DNA of 64,000 nucleotides from contig CAZOWM010000018.1 in NCBI GenBank assembly GCA_964583615.1, forward strand, positions 1 to 64,000, written 5' to 3'. Of the stretch, positions 8,755 through 16,889 are shown one piece after another (the stretch's first letter is position 1; each line of letters begins with the position of its first letter). The DNA is from CAZOWM01 sp964583615. GTDB lineage: Bacteria > Spirochaetota > B62-G9 > DRHN01. Below the pieces are notes generated by a model. That model was not told where the DNA came from. It saw only the letters and a list, made by a program, of their open reading frames with translations, and ran no database searches. Made by a program: the position numbers and the translations under genes.

Positions 8755-9394
8755 CGGCATCAGTGTTTTCAGCCTCGCGCCGGGAGCGCTCCTGGTGTAG
8801 TTTCTGTTCGATGTTTCGAAGAATTCGCCTGTAGATGAAGTTGAACCGCTCGATACGCCTGATTTTTATCCGTGCATCGTAGGACCATATACTTTCCGGG
8901 AAATCACGAATAAGTGTAAAAAAATACATGTCTGCTTTCCGCAGACACGCGAGCGACTCAGAAAATCGCCGAAGATAGTACAGGTCGTTTTCCAGGCTTA
9001 CAGTTTTTTCCATCCGTTTCATCCCGTGAAGGGCCCTGGAAAAGTAGGTGAAACCCTGTTTGTAGTAGGCATATTGTATGTCCCTGTGAAACCCCACTTC
9101 GTCTATCCGGGAAAAAGCATTGCTGGATACGTGTGTGGGGCTAAAGAAACCGTGATAACCTGTCTTATCTTCCTCGAGTCTTCCCGGCCTTTCCATTTGA
9201 TCGAGGCTTTCGGTGAGACGCGCGTAGGCTTCATTGATCTGGATCATCTTCAGTTCCTGCAGCTGTTTATGCCCATCCGGGAAAAGATCCGGATGATTTT
9301 TCCTCACGAGTCTGCGGAATGCTTTCTTGATCTCATCTTTCGTGGCCTCAGGAGAAATGCCCAGAATATCATAGTAGTACCTGCTGATTTTCAT
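8738..9394 (-). CDS. DnaJ-domain protein
   Basis: A 218-residue protein with an N-terminal J domain (residues 5-65) including the H-P-D tripeptide in K-N-H-P-D-L-F, which stimulates Hsp70 ATPase. There is no G/F region, zinc finger or C-terminal substrate domain of full DnaJ, so it is a J-domain co-factor rather than DnaJ itself. Residues 110-218 are predicted to be helical and rich in aromatic and arginine residues, with a possible TPR-like repeat. It is the last gene of an operon that runs sensor kinase, sigma-54 activator, small protein, J-protein, with 10 bp between it and the small protein. The role of a J-protein there is unknown. Confidence 0.85.
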   Translation of the reverse strand: MKISRYYYDILGISPEATKDEIKKAFRRLVRKNHPDLFPDGHKQLQELKMIQINEAYARLTESLDQMERPGRLEEDKTGYHGFFSPTHVSSNAFSRIDEVGFHRDIQYAYYKQGFTYFSRALHGMKRMEKTVSLENDLYYLRRFSESLACLRKADMYFFTLIRDFPESIWSYDARIKIRRIERFNFIYRRILRNIEQKLHQERSRREAENTDAVTSWE

Positions 9395-9404
9395 CTCTTT
9401 TCCC

Positions 9405-9644
9405 TCACCCGCGCGGCTTTCCGACTCCTACTGCATATGAATAATCTGCGAGCACTGTCTTGATCCTGTCCCGCATGATCGCCTGCGGATCTGCGCTGAG
9501 TACCCCCTCTCTTATCTTTTTATACTGCGTATAAACGAACTGGCTGAGAAGCGTGTAGGGAATCTTCACGTTTTGCAGGTTTCGCACGAGCACGCCTATC
9601 GCAGCCTGAACCTCCGGTTTTGGCAATTTCCAACGCCCGCCCAC
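9405..9644 (-). CDS. Small protein of unknown function (79 aa)
   Basis: I do not recognise this family. The start is taken as GTG at 9644 because GGAGGA lies 5 nt before it and it immediately follows the stop of the sigma-54 activator gene (9646-9648). A longer frame from 9677 would overlap that gene by 32 bp without a ribosome-binding site. The product is basic and probably all helical, with no cysteine, signal peptide or membrane segment. The tight junctions (1 bp upstream, 10 bp downstream to the J-domain gene) show that it belongs to the operon. It may be a small regulator or adaptor, but nothing in the sequence shows which. Confidence 0.65.
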   Translation of the reverse strand: MGGRWKLPKPEVQAAIGVLVRNLQNVKIPYTLLSQFVYTQYKKIREGVLSADPQAIMRDRIKTVLADYSYAVGVGKPRG

Positions 9645-9645
9645 T

Positions 9646-11082
9646 CTAGTCCTCCGGCATTCTGAACAGAGAAACATCGAGATTGAGAGACTTTATCATA
9701 TCCTGAAGCTGCCTTCTGTCGATTCCGGCAGCACGCGCGCTCGCACTGACGTTTCCGTTGTTGCGTATGAGGAGCTTCTCAATAAATATTTTCTCGAGTT
9801 CCCGCCTTTTGTTTTTTACTGCTTTCGATTTGAAGGATTTGAAATCCCGCCAGCTGCCGGGCATCTCATCACAAAGCTCACTCCCGCTTACAGAGGGCGG
9901 GGCTCCCGAGTCGATATCGAAAAGAATATTCCTGATAATATTGTCCTCACCTGCAAGGAGAAACGCACGCTCAATCACGTTCATGAGTTCACGTACGTTT
10001 CCGGGCCAGCTGTACTCAAGCAACCTGAGCTTTACCTCCGGAGACACGATGTAATTTCTGTTATTCTTCTCAAGAAGGTACTCGATGATCGGAAAAATAT
10101 CACACCTCCTCTCCCGCAACGGCGATATCTTTATTGGTATGACTGCGATGCGGTAATAGAGGTCGTGCCTGAACTCTTCCTCATCAACCATTCTCCGGAG
10201 ATTTTTGTTCGTTGCAGTCACGATGCGCAAATCGATGGTTTTTTTTACATTGCTTCCTATCGGGTAATACTCCGGAATCTCGAGCACATGGAGGAGTTTT
10301 GACTGTATCTCGAGAGGCATCTCTGCGATTTCATCAAGAAACAGCGTTCCTCTATCTGAGAGCGCGATCTTTCCGGCGTAATCCTTGACCGCCCCGGTAA
10401 ACGACCCCTTTTGAAACCCGAACAGCTCGCCTTCAAGCAATTCATTGGGAATTGAGGCGCAGTTGAGCTTGACAAACAGCCCCTTTCTTCCCGACTTGTC
10501 GTGTATAAACCGCGAAACCAGTTCCTTTCCCGTACCCGTCTCACCGATGATCAGAATGGGAGTTCGGAACTTCGAAGCTTTTTGAGCGAGGTTGAGCATC
10601 TGAAGGGTCGCCGGATCGCGTGTAACAAACTCGAACTCCTCGCTTTGAATCGATACTTTGTACTCGTTCTCGGGCTCCGGCGTGCTTTTTGTAATCACGA
10701 TGTAGGAAAGGGCCCGATCGATTGACTGTATCAGGCTTTCGATTTTTATCGGTTTCTGAATATAATCGAATACCCCCTTTTTCATTGTGGACACCGCATG
10801 ATCCACATTTCCGTACCCGGTGAACACGATAAAGGGTATTCCGGGATCGGTTTTCTTTATTTTTTCCATGAGCTCGATTCCGTTCATACCTGGAAGACGG
10901 ACATCAGTTATGATCAGTTCGGGCTTTACATCCCCGGAGGAAAAATGCTCATACACGCTCTCAGCATCGCTAAAGAGTCGTATGTTGTATAGATGCGAGA
11001 GATTGATCCGGAGGATGTCCCGCATTTTCGCTTCGTCCTCGATGATAAAGATCAAGGACCCTTTTCGTGGCATGTTTTCCAT
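9646..11082 (-). CDS. NtrC-family sigma-54-dependent response regulator
   Basis: About 478 residues from the ATG at 11082. There are three modules: a receiver domain (about 8-120) with the phosphoacceptor D60 in I-T-D-V-R-L-P; an AAA+ domain (about 150-390) with Walker A G-E-T-G-T-G-K-E at 180-187 and Walker B G-T-L-F-L-D-E at 245-251; and a Fis-type helix-turn-helix at the C-terminus (N-V-S-A-S-A-R-A-A-G-I). The sigma-54-contacting loop reads G-S-F-T-G-A (226-231) instead of the usual G-A-F-T-G-A. It is paired with the kinase encoded directly upstream (stop at 11088). It would activate sigma-54 promoters; targets are not visible in the window. Confidence 0.92.
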   Translation of the reverse strand: MENMPRKGSLIFIIEDEAKMRDILRINLSHLYNIRLFSDAESVYEHFSSGDVKPELIITDVRLPGMNGIELMEKIKKTDPGIPFIVFTGYGNVDHAVSTMKKGVFDYIQKPIKIESLIQSIDRALSYIVITKSTPEPENEYKVSIQSEEFEFVTRDPATLQMLNLAQKASKFRTPILIIGETGTGKELVSRFIHDKSGRKGLFVKLNCASIPNELLEGELFGFQKGSFTGAVKDYAGKIALSDRGTLFLDEIAEMPLEIQSKLLHVLEIPEYYPIGSNVKKTIDLRIVTATNKNLRRMVDEEEFRHDLYYRIAVIPIKISPLRERRCDIFPIIEYLLEKNNRNYIVSPEVKLRLLEYSWPGNVRELMNVIERAFLLAGEDNIIRNILFDIDSGAPPSVSGSELCDEMPGSWRDFKSFKSKAVKNKRRELEKIFIEKLLIRNNGNVSASARAAGIDRRQLQDMIKSLNLDVSLFRMPED

Positions 11083-11087
11083 TCCGC

Positions 11088-13181
11088 TTAATCTTCCACC
11101 TTCATCATGGGAAATGTCACTTTGAAGCATGCCCCCCGTTTTATCGAAACAAGCTCGAGGTGCCCGTAAAGGTGCTCAACGAGGTTTTTTGAAACCGTTA
11201 AACCGAGCCCGCTTCCGTCCTTTTTCATTGTAAAAAACGGCTCGAAGATTTTGGTGCGGTATTTCTGCTGTATACCGGGACCGGTGTCGCTGAAAAACAC
11301 CGTCACAACCCCATCACCGATCGTGTAATCCACACAGATTGTCCCTCCGTCGGTGATCGCCTCGATGGAATTGAGTGACAGATTGAGAAAGATCTGGAAA
11401 AGCAGGTTGGGATCTGAATACAGAACACATGGTCCCCTATTCGCAATAGTAAAATCGATGCGTTTGTCCTTGAATTTATAGGTGAGAAATGTCTTCAGCT
11501 TTTTGAATACGGAAACCATATCCGTGTTCTGGAAATCGGGTTTCCTGTAAAAGCTGAGGCTTAAAAGTTTTTCTGCAAGGATGTTGATCCTATTTGCTTC
11601 TTCCTGAATATAGCGAAGCATCTTTTCTCTGTCGTCGGCGGAAATGCCGTCTCTGAGTATTGTCTCCACGGAGGTGGAAATGATTGAAAGCGGATTTCGA
11701 ATCTCATGTGCGAGCCCTGAAGCCATCTGCCCCACCACAATCGCCTGCTCCATTCTGTATTCGTGTTTCTCGATCTCCTTCTCATTTTCGTACATCTTGC
11801 ACCTGTCGATCAGAGCGGGCATGATAACCCTGAGGTAGTTGAGCGAACAAATGTCGTCATAACTCCACCGTCTGAAGATACTCCGTTTCGGCAGAAGAAT
11901 GAGTGCAATAACTTCCCTTCTACGCGTAATCGGAAGAACAAGGTTCACCCCGTAGGCGTGAAGCTTCTCGAGCTGCTCCCTTTCATTCATGTAGATCAGC
12001 AGCTCCTCGAGAGTGATACCGCGGTTGAGCTTCAGCAGTACATCTATCAGCTCCCTGTTGGCCTTGAGAGCCATGGACTGGTGCCTGTCGGCGCTGAGAA
12101 ACATGTTTTTTTCCTTGTCGAGAATGAGAAGAAATACGTTGTGAATTTTTACGTAGTCGTGAAATACTTCTTTCAGTCGTGTGTAGAGATTTTCAACCGT
12201 CAGAGAATATGAAAGATACTCCAGCGGCTCGATATTCGTCTCCCTGAACGCTGAAACATTCGGAAACCGTCGTTTGATGAGTGGGATGTCCAAAAGCCGT
12301 TTGAGCGTGGAAACCGCGAGATAGATTACAAAAACCTCGATGATGAGAGTGATGCTCACAGGAAGCGAAATCATCTGGGCGATTTTTTCCTGACTCCTCA
12401 GTATGACGGATATGTAGATAAACACAAGAATCGCAATGAGGGAGGGGAAAAACAGAATTCCCCCCAGAAGCCTTCTCAGATCGATGAGATGAAACCGAAA
12501 AATGAGCACAACGATGAATACAGTGAACAGTCCGAGAAAAAACCCCATCCACGGAAAAGGAATATTGAAGAAATAGTTCGCAACATCAACGATCGACAGC
12601 AGGTACGCAAGCGGCATTCCTATAACAATCAGCATCTTCACGGTGTTCTTCTCATAGGGTATGATGTGCGAGGAAAACGAAGAGAGAAAATTTTTCGTCG
12701 CGAGAAAGAGAAGAAAAATGGAGAATGAAGTGAGCAAGAAATAAAGAACCGCGAACTCGAGAGGCAAGTTCTTCAGCGAGATGTTGTTCAATTTCGTGGG
12801 AATCGCGAGCTTTTCGATAATATACCGCTGCGGAAACGACACGATAATGAGCACGGACAGACAGAGTGAAACAAGGTACACTGCGATCTGCAGCTTTCTG
12901 CGCACGCCTCTCTTTATTGGGTAATAGAGTGAGAGGGTATAAAAAAGAGGGGTAAAAAAAGATATTCCAAGAGATCCGAGGATAACTATCGGATACAGAT
13001 AACGCTCCCGGTTTTCTTGCAGCTGCAGAAGGAGACTGATATCGATGAGCAGCACGCAAATAATGATAAGCGTGAGTATTCTGTTGAGAGAGCTCTTCGA
13101 ATTGTATGTCCAGACCACATACCCGATCGTGAGGCTTACGAGTATGATGATGGTCTGGATATGAAAATAATTTATTTCCAT
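11088..13181 (-). CDS. Membrane sensor histidine kinase (NtrB-type core)
   Basis: About 697 residues from the ATG at 13181; the longer frame starts with TTG and has no ribosome-binding site. The N-terminal 290 residues hold some eight hydrophobic helices, like the 7TM/PrsK-type kinase sensor region. A GAF-like domain (about 325-455) follows, then the dimerisation domain with the phospho-histidine in G-L-A-H-E-I-R-N-P-L (H492), then an HATPase domain with N-L-S-L-N-S-I-E-A-I, D-T-G-P-G-I and G-S-G-L-G-L. It is the probable partner of the sigma-54 activator 5 bp downstream. The signal is unknown; the multi-helix sensor suggests a membrane or envelope cue. It is first in a four-gene operon. Confidence 0.92.
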   Translation of the reverse strand: MEINYFHIQTIIILVSLTIGYVVWTYNSKSSLNRILTLIIICVLLIDISLLLQLQENRERYLYPIVILGSLGISFFTPLFYTLSLYYPIKRGVRRKLQIAVYLVSLCLSVLIIVSFPQRYIIEKLAIPTKLNNISLKNLPLEFAVLYFLLTSFSIFLLFLATKNFLSSFSSHIIPYEKNTVKMLIVIGMPLAYLLSIVDVANYFFNIPFPWMGFFLGLFTVFIVVLIFRFHLIDLRRLLGGILFFPSLIAILVFIYISVILRSQEKIAQMISLPVSITLIIEVFVIYLAVSTLKRLLDIPLIKRRFPNVSAFRETNIEPLEYLSYSLTVENLYTRLKEVFHDYVKIHNVFLLILDKEKNMFLSADRHQSMALKANRELIDVLLKLNRGITLEELLIYMNEREQLEKLHAYGVNLVLPITRRREVIALILLPKRSIFRRWSYDDICSLNYLRVIMPALIDRCKMYENEKEIEKHEYRMEQAIVVGQMASGLAHEIRNPLSIISTSVETILRDGISADDREKMLRYIQEEANRINILAEKLLSLSFYRKPDFQNTDMVSVFKKLKTFLTYKFKDKRIDFTIANRGPCVLYSDPNLLFQIFLNLSLNSIEAITDGGTICVDYTIGDGVVTVFFSDTGPGIQQKYRTKIFEPFFTMKKDGSGLGLTVSKNLVEHLYGHLELVSIKRGACFKVTFPMMKVED

Positions 13182-13227
13182 TTCATCTTCAATATACACT
13201 GGATCGTAACAAAAATGCAATCCAATG

Positions 13228-13303
13228 GAGAATCGGGTCGGAGGGAGCGCCTAACCCCCGTAGTCCTGCACCGCCATACGTACGGTTCTGTCGGTGCGAT
13301 TCC
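13228..13303 (-). mobile_element. Group II intron-like 3-prime tail, orphan
   Basis: On the minus strand this stretch reads GAACCGTACGTA, then TGGCGGTG, then a short stem with GGGGG and CTCCC arms, ending CCGACCCGATTC. That order resembles the sequence that ends many bacterial group II introns after the maturase gene (GAACCGTACGTACGG, GGTG, stem, C-rich end, CTCGATT). No reverse transcriptase or maturase frame is found on its 5-prime side (13304-13587), where I see only short broken frames. It is therefore at most a truncated remnant. The assignment rests on recalled consensus only. Confidence 0.33.
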
Positions 13304-13587
13304 TTTGATTGTGATGAGCAACTTCACTGTATTCTTTAACGGTTCATCAGTGAGAAATATCTACTTCCTTATTCGCATTTTCTCCTCTTCAACTCTCCAT
13401 AACAATTCCATACAGCTCTAAGCACTAAGCTCACTGGAATGAGTAAGTGCTATGTTATCTATATTCTCCATTCCATACGTGACTGATATCAATTAGATTT
13501 CATCTCCTTCGTGAGATGTATACCGTTCTCAGCGAAAACAAACTGGATACTGTTTTTCAGTACCTGATTCTACCGGCTCAATAATTG

Positions 13588-14177
13588 CTACTGGCTGAAC
13601 AGGTTTCGCAACTCTCTGATCAATCCCTCGGTTTGTAAAACCGTTGGTATTACAAACCTCACAGTCACTCCATAGACCCAGAATACCTGGCCCATATTCC
13701 GTGATTCTTTTTGCCACTTATTTGAATTGAACGCCTTATTCCAAGAATCCTCTATGATTCCCAACCTATTTGGATAGATCACATGAAAAAAAATCCTCTT
13801 GATTCCATCCAATCAGCCCGGTTAAAAGCCTCTGTTGAAGCCCCCAATGTCACTGCATCCTTAGGACCGCGGTTGTCTCTATACCCTTTCAGATCAATGT
13901 GTTCCGGTCTAAAAGCCGTTTTTTCTCCTTTACGATCCAACACTGGTATGGTAGAATACTTTTTGTACGGATAAATGACGTGAAACCTGCTTATCATCGT
14001 TTCCGCCTCTATTATCGTAAGGAAGAAAAAAGATCGGATACGTGGGTGGTTATGCGCCCAATCCATTTCACTATTCATTACAGCAAATGCGTGCTCTCGT
14101 ATTGTTAAGCGTACAGTAGATGGCCGGCCAATACTACGAGCCTGGTCGCAACACAGCACAGAATTTTTATGGATCAT
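13588..14177 (-). pseudogene. Unidentified coding remnant, broken at an A8 run
   Basis: I do not recognise the family. An ATG at 14177 has an excellent ribosome-binding site (AAGGAG, 7-nt spacing) and opens a frame of 132 codons that stops at 13779. Adding one base at the homopolymer 13786-13793 (eight A on the plus strand) joins it smoothly to a second frame that runs to 13588. The phrase F-H-V-I-Y-P occurs both just after the junction and about 70 codons earlier, suggesting two related repeats within one protein. Either strand could carry the real gene, and the region sits next to an assembly gap. It looks like a decayed or mobile-element-derived gene; function is unknown. Confidence 0.28.
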
Positions 14178-14249
14178 TGCCCACTCCTTTTTCTTCCTGG
14201 TTCTGGACAATGGCAGTATACAGCCATTTGCTGTGTTTTAAACGGCATG

Positions 14250-14349
14250 NNNNNNNNNNNNNNNNNNNNNNNNNNNNNNNNNNNNNNNNNNNNNNNNNNN
14301 NNNNNNNNNNNNNNNNNNNNNNNNNNNNNNNNNNNNNNNNNNNNNNNNN
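14250..14349. other. Assembly gap (100 N)
   Basis: Exactly 100 unresolved bases, the usual placeholder for a scaffold gap of unknown length. It removes the N-terminal part of the methyltransferase that follows. Order and orientation across it depend on scaffolding. Confidence 0.98.
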
Positions 14350-14860
14350 TGCCGTTTCTTTAATGCATGTTGCTCCTTCGCTCAGATTTGAATCCCTGTT
14401 TGCTTCAAAAAAGAATATAGATTATCTCACCATAGGGCTTGATGAGAAACGTGTGAGCGTAAAAATGGATATCACATCTATTCAATACCCCGATAACTCC
14501 TTTGATGTGATTCTATGCAACCATGTCTTGGAACACGTGGTCAATGATAGGAAAGCTATGTTTGAACTCCATCGGTCACTGAAACCAAACGGTTTTGCCG
14601 TATTGCAGGTACCTTACTCAATGACTATAGATCACACCATTGAAGACGTATCCATGACAGATCCTTCGGAAAGACTACGCGCATATGGTTCACCAGTTCA
14701 TGTAAGGCTTTATTCAAAAAAAGATTATATCAAAAGACTGGAGCAGACGGGTTTCACAGTAACCGATTTCAGGTGGCAAGAGAAAAAGGAAAATTTCGGG
14801 TTTCTGAACAACAAATTCGGGTTGAATGAAAACGAATCACTTTTCTACGCAAAAAAATGA
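14350..14860 (+). CDS. SAM-dependent methyltransferase, N-terminus lost in the gap
   Basis: About 170 residues of a class I methyltransferase remain. The frame leaves the gap at H-V-A-P-S-L-R-F and continues through D-I-T-S-I-Q-Y-P-D-N-S-F-D-V-I-L-C-N-H-V-L-E-H, where D-x-x-x-I-x-x-x-D and N-H-V-L-E-H are Methyltransf_11 motifs. It ends in a typical F-Y-A-K-K tail. The first SAM-binding loop must lie in or before the gap. Sequence left of the gap (14120-14249) gives an open frame on this strand but does not look like methyltransferase sequence, so joining it would be wrong. Proteins of this type often act in sugar or O-antigen pathways, which would fit the deacetylase remnant next to it; that is inference. 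Confidence 0.7.
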
Positions 14861-14876
14861 AATGATGAACTCATAC

Positions 14877-15144
14877 TCATGAAGTAATTATCGAAGGATA
14901 AGTCGAAAATCCCGTCTGTTTTTTAAAGAACTTGTTAGACACTCCACATTCGTGAACGGTAAAGGCGCATTTCTCCATGAGATCACTGAGACATTCCCGT
15001 GTTTGCCGAATCTGCTCACGCTTGGTGATTCTGTTATAGGGAGGATAGTCGATGTTGTGGGCGCCAATTGTGAAACCTGCTCCTTATCATCGATTGTATC
15101 CGGTTATCAGAAAATATGTTACAGGAATATTTCTCATCAGTCAT
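14877..15144 (-). pseudogene. Polysaccharide deacetylase remnant (frameshifted, truncated)
   Basis: On the minus strand two frames join into a NodB-type deacetylase fragment. The first runs from about 15144 to R-I-Q-S-M-I-R-S near 15085. After a one-base shift the second continues with G-F-T-I-G-A-H-N-I-D-Y-P-P-Y-N, R-I-T-K-R-E-Q-I-R-Q-T and G-V-S-N-K-F-F to a stop at 14877. G-F-x-I-G-A-H is a classical block of polysaccharide deacetylases; in the family D-H-P usually follows, and here it is D-Y-P. The N-terminal metal-binding half is absent and the segment after L-M-E-K is shortened, so the gene is dead. The match was made by eye. Confidence 0.55.
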
Positions 15145-15160
15145 TCGAGGGGAGCAAAAG

Positions 15161-15193
15161 AAGGCCCCTGACTTTACGCCACGGGCCTTTTTT
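15161..15193 (-). terminator. Hairpin terminator after the radical SAM gene
   Basis: AAGGCCC (15161-15167) and GGGCCTT (15183-15189) form a 7-bp stem. T-rich tracts lie on both sides, so it may work in both directions. It lies 33 bp beyond the stop of the minus-strand radical SAM gene. Confidence 0.55.
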
Positions 15194-15225
15194 CTTTCCT
15201 GATGGAAGTGTAAGCGCTCACACTG

Positions 15226-16626
15226 TCATGCGGGGACTGCCTCTCTCTCGGGCGCATACGCGCGCAGGTCTGCCTGCGGCAGTTGATTCGTATACTCCAC
15301 ACACACGGGGTCAGGTCCGAGTATGTCTCCATACGCCATGGCCCGCGCCCTGCACCCTCCGCAGATATACTGGTAATCTTTACAGTAATAGTGGTAATGT
15401 TCCCGATCAGAAAGCTGCGCACAGAGCTCGGACTCTCTCCAGATATCGATGAGCTTTTTCTCTCTTACATTCCCGATGTTCACCGTCGGCATAAAAACAC
15501 ACGGGCTCACAGTTCCGTCGGGCTGGATGGCTCCGTAGACTCTTCCCGCTCCGCACCCGCCCGCATATTTGATAATTCCTGACAGAGACATCGCAGCATC
15601 TGCCGTGTAGTGGAAAAGTCCGGTACTGCCCCCTCCAGAGCGCTGATAAATGACACGTGCAAATGTCGGTGAGGTGCTTATAATATTGAGCCCTGTCTCC
15701 TTTCTCTTCATGTGGTAATCGTTGAGCAGGTTCATGAGCTCTTCACGCTGCTCCGGCGTTAAATCCTGACTGAAGCCACCGCTCCCTCTCCCGGTTGGGA
15801 TGAAATTGTAATGATTGAACGAGTTCACCCCGAGCTTGATGGCAAGGTTGATTATAGACTGTACTTCGTGGAAATTACGCCGAGTCACCACACTATTTAT
15901 TCCCACGTGTAGATGCTCATTTTCCACGAGGTTTTGTATTCCCCTGATCGTTCGAGCAAAATTGCCTTTTCCTCGAATAAACTCATGTGAGTCAGGTGTT
16001 GCGCCGTCGAGACTGACGAAAACGTTTCTCGCACCGCAGTCCGCCAGCCTTTCCACGAGTTTCTTGTCCTCAAGAAGCGTCCCGTTCGATGCGATTGATG
16101 TATGAAGATATTTACTCGCATAGCTGAGTACGTCCCAGAACCTGGGGCCCATGATCGGCTCACCGCCAGAAAATGCCAGATAGGAGACGTTCGCGTCAAC
16201 CATCGATTTGATGAGATCGATCTTTTCCTCGAAATTGAGTTCGTTCTCATCCGGTTTTCCTGCACTCTGATAACAGTACCTGCATCTGAGATTGCACAGA
16301 TTTGTGTAATTCCACACGATGACGAGCGGGCCGTCAAAGCGGAAGGGCAGCTGCAATCCGTTTTTCCCCAACGTCGCCATGATGTTGAGCAGGGTCTGTT
16401 TGTTGAAGGATTTCGAAAAAAAGGCCTTTTCCATTTCTTCAGTGAGACCGATCTTTTTCATGGCAATGTTCAGCGCGAGCCGTATTGGTATTCTTCCGAG
16501 AAACGCGGAAAGGTCTTTTTCCTTTTTCGCCCCGAACAGCTCATCGATTCTTTTTTTGCCACTGGTTCCATAATACGAAAAGAGCTTTCGCACGATTTTC
16601 CTGTTTACCACACTTTCTAAATTCAC
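15226..16626 (-). CDS. Radical SAM/SPASM protein
   Basis: About 466 residues. GTG at 16626 is chosen because GGGGAGG lies 6 nt before it. The radical SAM core carries C-x3-C-x2-C in C-N-L-R-C-R-Y-C, which binds the catalytic 4Fe-4S cluster, followed by the S-G-G-E-P motif. The C-terminal third is a SPASM/Twitch region with further cysteines (G-G-C-G-A-G-R, then C-V-F-M-P, then C-K-D-Y-Q-Y-I-C-G-G-C-R), enough for auxiliary clusters. The overall style resembles AhbC/AhbD/NirJ-like and peptide-modifying enzymes. No haem pathway or obvious small peptide substrate is seen next to it, so the substrate is unknown. It is transcribed alone. Confidence 0.88.
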   Translation of the reverse strand: MNLESVVNRKIVRKLFSYYGTSGKKRIDELFGAKKEKDLSAFLGRIPIRLALNIAMKKIGLTEEMEKAFFSKSFNKQTLLNIMATLGKNGLQLPFRFDGPLVIVWNYTNLCNLRCRYCYQSAGKPDENELNFEEKIDLIKSMVDANVSYLAFSGGEPIMGPRFWDVLSYASKYLHTSIASNGTLLEDKKLVERLADCGARNVFVSLDGATPDSHEFIRGKGNFARTIRGIQNLVENEHLHVGINSVVTRRNFHEVQSIINLAIKLGVNSFNHYNFIPTGRGSGGFSQDLTPEQREELMNLLNDYHMKRKETGLNIISTSPTFARVIYQRSGGGSTGLFHYTADAAMSLSGIIKYAGGCGAGRVYGAIQPDGTVSPCVFMPTVNIGNVREKKLIDIWRESELCAQLSDREHYHYYCKDYQYICGGCRARAMAYGDILGPDPVCVEYTNQLPQADLRAYAPEREAVPA

Positions 16627-16837
16627 CGTAATCCTCCCCTGCACATGATTTTATTAATAATAAAGCAATTGCCATGCCATCAAACACCTATTTAATTATT
16701 CATTGTACTTAAAGAAGTTACCTCGATATATCATTCATCCCGGGTAATGAAATGCGAATCTTTTTCTCATACCCGGGCTTTTATACGCGGAATTTTTCCT
16801 CGCACACTGGAAATGTTTTCCCATCATTTTGTTTGTC

Positions 16838-16843
16838 TATAAT
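16838..16843 (+). promoter_or_regulatory. Consensus -10 box for the alcohol dehydrogenase
   Basis: A perfect TATAAT lies 46 bp before the ATG at 16890. No good -35 is seen 16-18 bp further up, so the promoter may depend on an activator. The rest of the 245-bp spacer (16645-16889) is AT-rich and holds no gene. Confidence 0.4.
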
Positions 16844-16889
16844 GCAGAAATAATTTAGTATTTACACAACGATTGTCTGGAGGTGTCCC

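Noticed and set aside
13529..13717. Open frame with G-L-W-S-D-C-E-V-C-N on the minus strand
   Set aside because: GTG start, stops just upstream in the same frame and overlap with a more coherent frame make it a likely shadow.
14120..14249. Plus-strand frame continuous with the methyltransferase across the gap
   Set aside because: The frame is joined only by N and the left part does not resemble a methyltransferase.
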